Source: an uncultured Marinicella sp. | Lineage (GTDB): Bacteria > Pseudomonadota > Gammaproteobacteria > Xanthomonadales > Marinicellaceae | Length of the DNA: 64,000 nucleotides | Direction: 5' to 3' | Assembly (NCBI GenBank): GCA_947502925.1 | Contig: CANNBS010000006.1 | Span: forward strand, 1-64,000 | Shown: positions 51,184 to 58,072 of the stretch, in pieces | How the letters are laid out: every line of letters begins with the position of its first letter | Position numbering within the stretch: position 1 is the stretch's first letter | Translations under genes and position numbers: made by a program | The notes under the pieces: model-generated | The model's database searches: none | The model's input: the letters and a program-made list of their open reading frames with translations, nothing else | What the model was told of the DNA's origin: nothing

Positions 51184-52593
51184 ATGATTAAACGAATAAC
51201 CCTGACCTTATCTTTATTGTTAACCCTCGGCCAAACGATGGCCTGTGATGTCATCAGTCGCTTTGGTTTTGAAACCACAGATGACTTGCCCTGGTTAACA
51301 GCACCCACCGGAATACCCGCTGATCGTCACACGGCCAGACCCCTGGGGAGCACCAATGCCGATCAGGGTTATTATGAATACCTGCCACAAGGCTATGAAT
51401 GCGGTGACCAGTCCTACCCGCTCATTGTTTTCATTCATGGCCTGGGCGAAAACGGGAATGGTGACAGCCAATTGGATGATATTTTAGTTAATGGCATCCC
51501 TAAACTGATTAACCAAAATAAGTGGGATGATTCACGGCCCTTCGTGGTTCTGTCACCACAAAACGCCAGCGGCGGATGCACCAGCAGCAGCCAAATCCAG
51601 AGCTTCATTGACTTTGCTAAAACCCAGTACCGCATTAACCCACATCGCGTCTATTTAACCGGCTTAAGTTGCGGTGCCATTGGCAGCTGGAATTATCTGG
51701 GCAACCACATCGATTCACAAATTGCCGCTGTGGTGCCGATTGCCGGCAATGGCAATCCCGCTTTTAATAATGCGGGTTGTGAATTAAACAAGGTGCCGAT
51801 CTGGGCTTTTCATGGAGACAACGACAGCACCGTCGATGAAAGCGGCACCATCAATCCTATCAACAACCTGCTGGCCTGCACCAACCCCGCCCCCATTGAT
51901 ACAAGCATGGTTATTTATCCGGGTGTCGGTCACGACTCATGGACACGCACTTATGATTTAACTGACCCTAACTCCGAAGGCCATAACATCTATCAATGGT
52001 TTCTATCATACCGTAACGACCAGGTGGTTGTACCCAGTGCCTTTGAAGTCGGACGCAGTCTGATGGTGGATTTGGGCGATACCACAAGCTTAACCCCTTC
52101 ACCCTGGAACAACCTCACCAACCTGAACGGATCGACCAGCAACTTATTGGATGATTTGGGTGTATCTACCACCATCAACCTCACCATCACCGATGGCTTT
52201 AATGGCAGCAACCCCAACGGTATAGCTGCCAACAACATTGGCTACCCTGAAACGGTGTCTTCAGACACTATGTGGCTGGGCTCTTTTGATGGCCACGCCG
52301 ACGCTTTGCTGGAATCCGCCGTGCTGCAGATTTCAGGCCTGGAACCCGGCGGCACCTACGACCTGGAACTGTTCGCCAGTCGCACCGGTGATGACGGCGG
52401 CAATGGCCGCTTAACCCGCTACACCATTAATGGTAGCCACCAGGACCTGGAAGTGTCAGACAACACCAACCAAACCATCACCTTCCAGGGATTAACCGGT
52501 AATCCGCAAATCGAATTGCTCATCACCGTCAGTCCTGACGGAACCGGTCACTTTGCCTATCTGGGTGGGTTTGTTTTGAGCCGTGTGGATTAA
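51184..52593 (+). CDS. Secreted alpha/beta-hydrolase with C-terminal beta domain
   Basis: A 469-residue exported enzyme with a signal peptide (about 1-21). The hydrolase part (about 50-285) has FIHGLGENGNGDS, the nucleophile serine in YLTGLSCGAIGSWN (GxSxG), the acid in HGDNDSTV and the His in GVGHDSWTRTY. It resembles phospholipase/carboxylesterase or PHB-depolymerase-like enzymes. The C-terminal half (about 290-469) is a beta-sandwich-like domain (YDLELFASRTGDDGGNGRLT) of the type found in secreted proteins. The substrate is unknown. It lies between REP-rich DNA and the immunity gene. Confidence 0.83.
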   Translation: MIKRITLTLSLLLTLGQTMACDVISRFGFETTDDLPWLTAPTGIPADRHTARPLGSTNADQGYYEYLPQGYECGDQSYPLIVFIHGLGENGNGDSQLDDILVNGIPKLINQNKWDDSRPFVVLSPQNASGGCTSSSQIQSFIDFAKTQYRINPHRVYLTGLSCGAIGSWNYLGNHIDSQIAAVVPIAGNGNPAFNNAGCELNKVPIWAFHGDNDSTVDESGTINPINNLLACTNPAPIDTSMVIYPGVGHDSWTRTYDLTDPNSEGHNIYQWFLSYRNDQVVVPSAFEVGRSLMVDLGDTTSLTPSPWNNLTNLNGSTSNLLDDLGVSTTINLTITDGFNGSNPNGIAANNIGYPETVSSDTMWLGSFDGHADALLESAVLQISGLEPGGTYDLELFASRTGDDGGNGRLTRYTINGSHQDLEVSDNTNQTITFQGLTGNPQIELLITVSPDGTGHFAYLGGFVLSRVD

Positions 52594-52645
52594 CGCAGCG
52601 ATGGAGTGACAATAAACACGGGTTTGACTCTGCCAACCAAACAAC

Positions 52646-52957
52646 TCATGGCTGCATATAACCCTTGAATTCTTGCAGGTTATTTGCGATTTTCACGGCG
52701 GTATCTGGGGCCATACCTATTATTGGCAGGTAAAAAACCCCTCCATGAAGATTTACCACCAATAGTTCACCTCCACCATTGCCCCCAAAAGTTATAAATC
52801 CCTGGGCATACTCAGATAGCTGGCAATCTTCATTGATCTCTTCAATATCTTCGGGGTGCCACAGAACATACCAATCGGGCGCCACCATCAGCTCACCTTC
52901 AACGAAACCTTCATCGATCCACAACTGCAAAACCTGCCTGAGAGCTTCGATATTCAT
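52646..52957 (-). CDS. SUKH/SMI1-KNR4 family immunity-type protein
   Basis: A 103-residue protein that matches the C-terminal part of SUKH immunity proteins: PEDIEEINEDCQLSEY, GFITFGGNGGGELLVVNL and VFYLPIIGMAPDTAVKIA. Such proteins bind and neutralise toxins of polymorphic toxin systems. It is a little short for the family, so its N-terminus may have been trimmed. No toxin gene is adjacent. A degraded second copy of its 3' end lies at 53491-53602. Confidence 0.78.
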   Translation of the reverse strand: MNIEALRQVLQLWIDEGFVEGELMVAPDWYVLWHPEDIEEINEDCQLSEYAQGFITFGGNGGGELLVVNLHGGVFYLPIIGMAPDTAVKIANNLQEFKGYMQP

Positions 52958-52978
52958 ATTGACTATTTAACGATACTA

Positions 52979-53096
52979 TAGTTTGGCATTGAAATTGTTT
53001 AACACAGCGCGAATATCAACTTTATTTTGGTGGGCGGAGCCCACCCTACATTAATTTTCAGACGAGCTCCGTAGAGTGGACTATGCCCACCATTTA
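52979..53096. repeat. Second copy of the RAYT right end, without a transposase
   Basis: The sequence parallels 50975-51095: TTTGGCATTGAAA, then GTTTAACACAGC, then REP units at 53029-53049 and 53071-53091 with a 21-bp linker. On the minus strand the copy even keeps the first RAYT codons (ATGCCAAACTATA, compare ATGCCAAATTATA). No transposase gene follows. The second palindrome is degraded. Confidence 0.75.
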
Positions 53097-53098
53097 TA

Positions 53099-53446
53099 TT
53101 AATCCAATGTAAATTTATAGGTAAATATTCCACATCGATGATTTGACTCGTTATCTTTAGAAAATAGAGAGTTCCTAATAGCGTGTAATGCAGATTTGTC
53201 AAAATAATGTTTTGGCTTAGAATCAATAACGACGGCTTTATCAACTTCACCACGAGAATTAATTTCAATTTGTATTTTTACATATCCCTCATTAAAAACA
53301 GAGGCATACGGACTGGCCGGATAGTTTGGTCGCACAATCTTTACGACTTCAATCTCACTCTCACTCGAATCAGAACACGGCAATACATCATCAGCCAGAC
53401 TTTGAAAAGAAAAAAGCAGTAAGATAAAAAGTAAAAGTGTATTCAT
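53099..53446 (-). CDS. Small exported protein with TonB-like C-terminal domain
   Basis: A 115-residue protein with a signal peptide (about 1-18). The TonB_C pattern is clear: IVRPNYPASPYASVFNEGYV, then KIQIEINSRGEVDKAVVIDS and FDKSALHAIRNSLF. There is no N-terminal anchor or proline linker of a true TonB, so it is not a full energy transducer. The stop is 8 bp from a REP unit. Function is unknown. Confidence 0.75.
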   Translation of the reverse strand: MNTLLLFILLLFSFQSLADDVLPCSDSSESEIEVVKIVRPNYPASPYASVFNEGYVKIQIEINSRGEVDKAVVIDSKPKHYFDKSALHAIRNSLFSKDNESNHRCGIFTYKFTLD

Positions 53447-53490
53447 ATTTGTTTAGCCTCACTGGTTGGGCGCTACCCAACAATTATCTC

Positions 53491-53602
53491 ATGGCTGTGT
53501 AGTTTTTGAATTCTTGCCGATTGCTTAAAACATCTACAGTGGTACCTGATGCCATAGCTATGACTGACATATAAATATCTCTTTACATAGATCCACCACC
53601 AT
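53491..53602 (-). pseudogene. Decayed 3' end of a second SUKH gene
   Basis: On the minus strand the sequence encodes MSVIAMASGTTVDVLSN and RQEFKNYTA, parallel to LPIIGMAPDTAVKIANN and LQEFKGYMQ of the intact SUKH gene at 52646-52957. An in-frame TAA and loss of the N-terminal part show it is not functional. The DNA also shares a GAATTCTTG segment and CTCATGGCTG near the gene end. It abuts the toxin gene. Confidence 0.65.
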
Positions 53603-53606
53603 AAGC

Positions 53607-53864
53607 TTATCTATAAACGTGCTTTCGGTGACCAATCTTCACGACTGTAATGATAAGACATTCATCTGCCACTTCATAGATGATTCGGTAAACACCTTGT
53701 CGAATCCGATATCGTTCCATTCCTGTAAGCTTTTCACTACCGATTGGGCGGGCATTTTCCCGTAGTGCTTCAATACGCTGAAGAATACGGGCAACATCTT
53801 TGTTAGGGATTGATCGAAAATCTTTGGCGACAGACTTCTTGAAGACAAGCTTATAATTTGCCAT
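53607..53864 (-). CDS. RelE/ParE-superfamily toxin
   Basis: An 85-residue toxin. YKLVFKKSVAKDFRSIP at the N-terminus and ERYRIRQGVYRIIYEV then VVKIGHRKHVYR at the C-terminus are the RelE fold signature. The conserved Arg/His set suggests a ribosome-dependent mRNA nuclease. Its start overlaps the antitoxin end by 14 bp, giving coupled translation. Confidence 0.92.
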   Translation of the reverse strand: MANYKLVFKKSVAKDFRSIPNKDVARILQRIEALRENARPIGSEKLTGMERYRIRQGVYRIIYEVADECLIITVVKIGHRKHVYR

Positions 53865-54084
53865 GCGCCTTTAAATCGTCCAGTAATGCCTCATAACTCA
53901 TTGTCGGCTCGGAAACCCGATTCTCAAACGCTGCCAGATCTTCCTGGTCTTCTGCCAAAGCGGCACGCACCGCATCATTGACGATATCTGATAAGGAACG
54001 GTGTGTATGCGCGGCTTTCAACCTGAGCGCAGCGTGTAACTGAGGGTCAAAATAAATGGTAGATCGCTTCGATGTCTCGCTCAT
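53851..54084 (-). CDS. CopG-type (ribbon-helix-helix) antitoxin
   Basis: A 77-residue antitoxin. The DNA-binding RHH (about 6-45, STIYFDPQLHAALRLKAAHT then LSDIVNDAVRAAL) is followed by an acidic toxin-binding tail. I start it at the ATG giving MSETSKRSTIYF; an upstream in-frame TTG adds eight residues. It lies directly upstream of the RelE toxin and is read from a strong promoter with a palindromic operator. Confidence 0.9.
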   Translation of the reverse strand: MSETSKRSTIYFDPQLHAALRLKAAHTHRSLSDIVNDAVRAALAEDQEDLAAFENRVSEPTMSYEALLDDLKAHGKL

Positions 54085-54114
54085 AGGAGTCGCCTTATCC
54101 TGTGACAAAAAGTC

Positions 54115-54143
54115 ATTATAGCGTTATAACGTCAAAGCGTCAA
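54115..54143 (-). promoter_or_regulatory. Near-consensus sigma-70 promoter and operator of the toxin-antitoxin pair
   Basis: Minus strand: TTGACG (54138-54143), 17-bp spacer, TATAAT (54115-54120). A TTATA-GCGT-TATAA inverted repeat (54116-54129) overlaps the -10 box, a natural site for antitoxin autorepression. A second TTGACG lies in the spacer. Confidence 0.8.
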
Positions 54144-54151
54144 ACTCCCAC

Positions 54152-54562
54152 TTATGATACATTCAACCTTGCCGTGACTTCTATCTCCAATTTCATGACT
54201 TCATCCAAAAGCCCGGCAACAAACATGGTGGCGGCAGGTTGCGCGGTGGCCAGGTACTTTTGAAAGACAGGCCAACAAGGCTCAAAGTCTGCTTTATTGG
54301 TAAAGATGTATCGAATCCTGACAATATTATCAAGACAACTACCTGCCTCAATCAGGGCTTTCTGAATATTCTGAAAACACTGTTCAGCCTGCTCAACGGT
54401 AGCATCGGAAATTGACATGGTTTCGTAGTCATAACCCGTTGTGCCGGAGACAAACACATAATCACCATCAACAACAGCGCGCGAATAGCTAATTTTTTTC
54501 TCAAATTCAGAGCCACTTGAAATATGCTTACGGGTCACTTTATTCTCCAAGATGGATGACAT
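54152..54562 (-). CDS. RidA/YjgF-family protein
   Basis: A 136-residue protein of the enamine/imine deaminase superfamily. VDGDYVFVSGTTGYDYETM, QAEQCFQNIQKALIEAG, RIRYIFTNKADFEPCW and the ligand arginine in LEIEVTARLNV are the family signature. It probably belongs to a Rid subfamily whose substrate is not known. I start it at the ATG giving MSSILENKVTRKH; upstream frame residues lie near a REP and are not supported. It is followed by the toxin-antitoxin promoter. Confidence 0.85.
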   Translation of the reverse strand: MSSILENKVTRKHISSGSEFEKKISYSRAVVDGDYVFVSGTTGYDYETMSISDATVEQAEQCFQNIQKALIEAGSCLDNIVRIRYIFTNKADFEPCWPVFQKYLATAQPAATMFVAGLLDEVMKLEIEVTARLNVS

Positions 54563-54590
54563 ATTAATGTGCATCCGTTTTATTGTTGGT

Positions 54591-54612
54591 GGTGGGCAGA
54601 GCCCACCAATTA
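54591..54612. repeat. REP palindrome with a RAYT-left-end flank
   Basis: GGTGGGCAGAGCCCACC followed by AATTA, as at the left end of the RAYT unit (50430-50451). No transposase is next to it. Confidence 0.7.
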
Positions 54613-54661
54613 GCTGGTATAACGATTGCGAGTCAGGAGCGTCCTGGTGCACTTGTTCGCT

Positions 54662-55216
54662 TTATTTACCATGATGATGCTTGTGGTGACTTCCGTGCCC
54701 AGCACGGTTGTAACCTCTCAAATCCATATACTCAGTTATCTGTTCATTATTGAGAATTTTTGTCTGCTGCAAATGCGCACGAAGATGGACTGCACGTAAA
54801 CGGGATTCAATAGTGCCAATATCTTCCACAAGTTTCGACAAGTATGACTCATCGATTTTTTTGCTTCTGAAAGCATCATCCAGAGCACGCTCTGCCTTCA
54901 CCAACTCAGCACCCAGATCCTTGGCGGAGGCTTCCATCTGGGAAAATATAATTTCAGTCTCTCTTCGCTGATCGGCTGAAAGTGACAGCTTTTCACTGAG
55001 TTCAAGCACATGAGCGGGACCTGGGTAGCCATTCAGTTCGGCTGCCTTGGCGTAACCCATACCCTTTCCAGACAATAATCCGTCTACTTCTGCTTTTGAC
55101 ATGGATTTAATTTCTCGGGTTTCTTCGCCAGCATAAGGGGAGCTTTCAGAAGCCAGAGATACTTCTCCCAACATCGCCAACATCACGACGAAAACGACTG
55201 TCATTCTGCTATTCAT
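54662..55216 (-). CDS. Spy/CpxP-like periplasmic protein with His-rich tail
   Basis: A 184-residue exported protein. I start it at the ATG giving MNSRMTVVFVVMLAM (signal peptide; GGAGA site before it); the longer frame starts upstream without support. After a short linker, two long helices (about 65-150, LSADQRRETEIIFSQMEASA and AHLQQTKILNNEQITEYM) look like Spy/CnrX-type metal or unfolded-protein binding. The end is GHGSHHKHHHGK, a likely metal-binding tail. A 15-bp palindrome upstream could be a regulator site. Confidence 0.75.
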   Translation of the reverse strand: MNSRMTVVFVVMLAMLGEVSLASESSPYAGEETREIKSMSKAEVDGLLSGKGMGYAKAAELNGYPGPAHVLELSEKLSLSADQRRETEIIFSQMEASAKDLGAELVKAERALDDAFRSKKIDESYLSKLVEDIGTIESRLRAVHLRAHLQQTKILNNEQITEYMDLRGYNRAGHGSHHKHHHGK

Positions 55217-55310
55217 TTGATCTCCATTGTTCTGCCAGAAGGCTAACGAGCCACGCTGAATAGCAGCGTGGCTGAGGTTAAAGTTTTCATTGTTCACCTT
55301 CTTATCCGAA

Positions 55311-55325
55311 GTGATATCATATCAC
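55311..55325. promoter_or_regulatory. 15-bp palindrome upstream of the Spy-like gene
   Basis: GTGATAT-C-ATATCAC, a perfect palindrome 95 bp upstream of the Spy-like start. The symmetry suggests a dimeric repressor or activator site, maybe metal-responsive; the regulator is not in the window. The surrounding 55217-55345 has no gene I recognise. Confidence 0.5.
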
Positions 55326-55345
55326 CTCTAAGTTGGTGGCCAATT

Positions 55346-55498
55346 TCACTGTACCACTACAAAGCGCTGTTCCCAAGCCTCTTGCGTGTGATAATCACTC
55401 TCTCTGAGAGGCTCCCAAAAGCGTAAATGCTCTTTATTTTCTTCATAAAATCTTGAAAGCTGAGCAGCATCACCTTCAGAAACTAATTTAACTTGCAT
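55346..55498 (-). pseudogene. Truncated GNAT-family acetyltransferase
   Basis: A 50-residue frame, MQVKLVSEGDAAQLSRFYEE to HLRFWEPLRESDYHTQEAWE and a TGA stop, is the N-terminal part of RimJ/RimL-type acetyltransferases (normally about 170-180 residues). The acetyl-CoA site is missing. It begins 17 bp beyond the attC recombination end, the usual place for a cassette gene, so it is probably a damaged integron cassette. Confidence 0.72.
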
Positions 55499-55514
55499 GC
55501 TTATTTCTCAACAA

Positions 55515-55588
55515 CACATAACGCCGCGCTCTGCGGCAAATTTGGAGCGCAGCGGAAAATTTGTCCGACAGCAGCGCCTTGTTATGCC
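55515..55588 (-). other. Integron attC-like recombination site
   Basis: On the minus strand the site begins GGCATAACAAGGCGCTG and ends AGCGGCGTTATGTG, about 72 nt apart. The ends are inverted core sites (CATAAC and GTTATG) with nearly complementary inner boxes (GGCGCT and AGCGGC). A second hairpin occupies the middle (AAATTTTCCGCTGCGC with its counterpart). This is the structure of an attC (59-base element). It lies 20 bp after the 583-residue gene stop, and the next cassette-like gene starts just after it. Confidence 0.8.
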
Positions 55589-55608
55589 AACGTCCTGCGT
55601 ATTTCACT

Positions 55609-57360
55609 TTACGGCTTTTCGAACAGTAACTTTCCAATCCACCATATTGATTGGCCAAAATTGGATATTAACTGTTCTCCTTGCCGCAAATATGAGTTTC
55701 TGTCGTCAATCCCCGCGAGCTTTAACGCATCCCCGATCTTCGAACTGGTAGGATGTGCATCACCTACTCGCATATCGTAAGCCCCCGCAATTGGGCCAAA
55801 TACTTTACGAGCTTTTGCGGGCCCTACTTTTTGAGCCAGCACATCCTCAAGGAGTTTATTTGAACCCAATTTATCCTTGTTTGAATGCGTTGAAAGTTTA
55901 CGAAGCTCGCGCACATCCAACCTATCAGAAAAAATACGAACGAGTTCTTTTGCCAACCGTAGAAGAGATGCCTGATCCTTGCTGGCGAAACGAGAAATGT
56001 GCTTCATAGCTTCTAAACGGTTAATTTCATGTGTGAAAAGCGGAACGCCAAAGAATTCACGAAAACCGTTTTCAAGCATAGCTATCACCTCCAAAAGAAG
56101 CTCCTCCACAGCATGTGTAGATGCCGGTTGAGCTTTCACTTGTGAGTCCAACAGCTCACTTGATACCTTCCCATCTGGAACGACATTTTGTGCCGCCAAA
56201 ATATGCTGCTCCCATGCAGGAAGGCGAGCAATGTCATAAGCATAGATGGTGATTAAATCTGAAGAGTTTATCCCAAAGTGAATCGAATACCCGGAAGTCG
56301 ATTTGATAGTGCCAGTTTCTGCTGTATACCACCCGAGCGAAAATCCACGTAGCTCAAGAAGCTCATTAACAATGCTGGACCGAAACCAAAGCCATCTTCC
56401 AATATCTTCACTATTTAATTCGGCAGACGGCAAACGAGTACCATCAGTTTCCACTATGAACTGAGGTAGATTGTTATCTGCATCCCCTCTTACGCGAGTG
56501 CTAGTCCCTTGGTGATCTATCCATTCGTCCCGCCAGAACTCCCCCTCCACTCGAACACCTTCATAACCACCTTTGTGTCCTTGGGAGCTTTCATAATCAG
56601 TATTTTCGTTGGTTTCTGGCCCCATTACGGGTGCATCTTCTTCCTCGTCTACGTCGGTTCGCCAAGCGCGGAACATCGCCCAGCTTCCGCCAAAAACATC
56701 GTTGATGTCGCGAATCAGTAGCTCATATCGACCGCCATCTCGCTCTTCTTGATGGCCTTCTAGACCTGCATAGTCGCTAGTTTCAAGAGAAGTTACATTT
56801 TCCACTCTTTGACGGTAGTAAGAGAGCCGTAACGCTAGGTTCCTAGCTGCCAAGTAATCAAGTAAGTATTCTCTCTTGATTTCTATAAGGCGCTGCTCAC
56901 CGTTCTCATCGAGAATCTCACGAGCGACAACTACAAAATTCTCCTCAGGCCTAACCCAATTATCCCCTTCTTTAACAAGGTGAAGGGCTGCAACAAGGTC
57001 CGGATTCAATATCCATTGCCTTCCCCCGACAACTGGTAAAGGCAACTCTAGGACCAAGTGAACGCCTATCGGTTCTTTATCGTTATATTGATACTCATCA
57101 ATAGTCGAGTAGAAGCCATCCTCGTATGCATAAGGGCCAATTGTGCTGCTAAGCCCGATGTCCCCCCAGCTTAATTCCTCAGCTATTTCACGGTTTTCTG
57201 GAGAGAATGCAACGGACCCACATCCAAAGAACTCGTTACTGTAACCTATGTTTTTAACGTTACCGTTCTCGTTCTCTACAGAAGCTCGCAAAGGTACCCA
57301 AGTCGATTTAGAAAATGTACGACGGGTCTCCTTCTTTTGAAGAATCCAATCTTGATCCAT
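55609..57360 (-). CDS. Cassette-borne protein of unknown function (583 residues)
   Basis: A 583-residue soluble protein, full-length ATG to TAA, with no signal peptide or membrane helix. I recognise no family. The N-terminal half (about 1-350) is acidic with many Trp and Tyr (VGGRQWILNPDLVAALHLV; DINDVFGGSWAMFRAWRT). The C-terminal half (about 380-583) is helical (EELLLEVIAMLENGFREFFG; LLRLAKELVRIFSDRLDVRE) and ends in an SIWWIGKLLFEKP tail. It sits alone between a GTTATGCC core-like site upstream and an attC downstream, so it looks like an integron cassette. Single-gene cassettes of this size are often defence or stress genes, but no such function is shown here. Codon use is unlike the neighbours. 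Confidence 0.8.
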   Translation of the reverse strand: MDQDWILQKKETRRTFSKSTWVPLRASVENENGNVKNIGYSNEFFGCGSVAFSPENREIAEELSWGDIGLSSTIGPYAYEDGFYSTIDEYQYNDKEPIGVHLVLELPLPVVGGRQWILNPDLVAALHLVKEGDNWVRPEENFVVVAREILDENGEQRLIEIKREYLLDYLAARNLALRLSYYRQRVENVTSLETSDYAGLEGHQEERDGGRYELLIRDINDVFGGSWAMFRAWRTDVDEEEDAPVMGPETNENTDYESSQGHKGGYEGVRVEGEFWRDEWIDHQGTSTRVRGDADNNLPQFIVETDGTRLPSAELNSEDIGRWLWFRSSIVNELLELRGFSLGWYTAETGTIKSTSGYSIHFGINSSDLITIYAYDIARLPAWEQHILAAQNVVPDGKVSSELLDSQVKAQPASTHAVEELLLEVIAMLENGFREFFGVPLFTHEINRLEAMKHISRFASKDQASLLRLAKELVRIFSDRLDVRELRKLSTHSNKDKLGSNKLLEDVLAQKVGPAKARKVFGPIAGAYDMRVGDAHPTSSKIGDALKLAGIDDRNSYLRQGEQLISNFGQSIWWIGKLLFEKP

Positions 57361-57399
57361 CTGAGATTAGCCTCCGTAGGCATAACAATTTATTAAATG

Positions 57400-57527
57400 T
57401 GCATTTTAATCATTACTACGAACTACTTTTAGCTTTTTTGGGCTTTTTAGCGCCCTATAGGCGGTTAAAACGCTTATTTTTCTGTTATTTTTGCGTTTTT
57501 ATCCGCCATATTCGGGGTTAAAATGCA
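57400..57527. repeat. Gap with long-range inverted repeat upstream of the cassette gene
   Basis: The 301-bp stretch 57361-57661 has no gene. TGCATTTTAA (57400-57409) and TTAAAATGCA (57518-57527) are inverted, with a smaller CGCC-CTATA-GGCG hairpin between (57451-57463). On the minus strand GTTATGCC (57379-57386) just before the cassette gene resembles the core of a neighbouring recombination site, but a full attC is not seen here. Confidence 0.45.
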
Positions 57528-57661
57528 TTCATAGACTATTAACATCGATATAGCCGGATAATAGTGCATTATTGGCTTGTCTTGGCTAATAAGCTTCGCT
57601 CTTCCCAAACCGGAAGTATCCTCTTATCTTTTGGTTGGATACTGCATGGAATAGCTGATTT

Positions 57662-58015
57662 TTATCGTTGAACTTTTTGACCAACATTTATGGTTAATAA
57701 CACTTCACTGCCATCTACTTTTCTAACCAACAAAGGTAACAACTCTCCGGCTTCTTTATTCATGAGCTTCTTGGCTTTACTGGCCTTACAACCGGGTATT
57801 TCACAGCCATCAAGTTCAATAACAAGCTGACCAACTTTGACGCCGGCTTTATCGGCAGGTGAGCCTGCCTGAACGTCATCTATTTTGAATTCAACAATTT
57901 CAGGGCTGAAAATCCCATCAACGGAAACGGAGGCTGACATACCAATGCTACCTTCAGCAAACACGCCCAATGGAACAATTAACAATAACAGCAATAATGT
58001 TCTATGATTGTTCAC
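57662..58015 (-). CDS. Small exported PDZ-domain protein
   Basis: A 117-residue protein with a signal peptide (about 1-20, ending GVFA-EG). The rest is one PDZ domain: IDDVQAGSPADKAGVKVGQLVIELDGCE and a VLLTINVG end. I start it at the GTG 7 nt after a GGAG; a TTG one codon earlier is possible. There is no protease domain, so it may be a PDZ adaptor or a fragment of a larger ancestor. Two cysteines (DGCEIPGC) could pair. Confidence 0.75.
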   Translation of the reverse strand: MNNHRTLLLLLLIVPLGVFAEGSIGMSASVSVDGIFSPEIVEFKIDDVQAGSPADKAGVKVGQLVIELDGCEIPGCKASKAKKLMNKEAGELLPLLVRKVDGSEVLLTINVGQKVQR

Positions 58016-58072
58016 CAATTATCTCCTTTTAAGTTTCTGCTAAATAATAAATACTTATGGCTTTTAAACTGC

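Noticed and set aside
57390-57530. Second full attC upstream of the cassette gene
   Set aside because: Only the GTTATGCC-like core is present; the matching CATAAC core and inner boxes are not found at the right distance.
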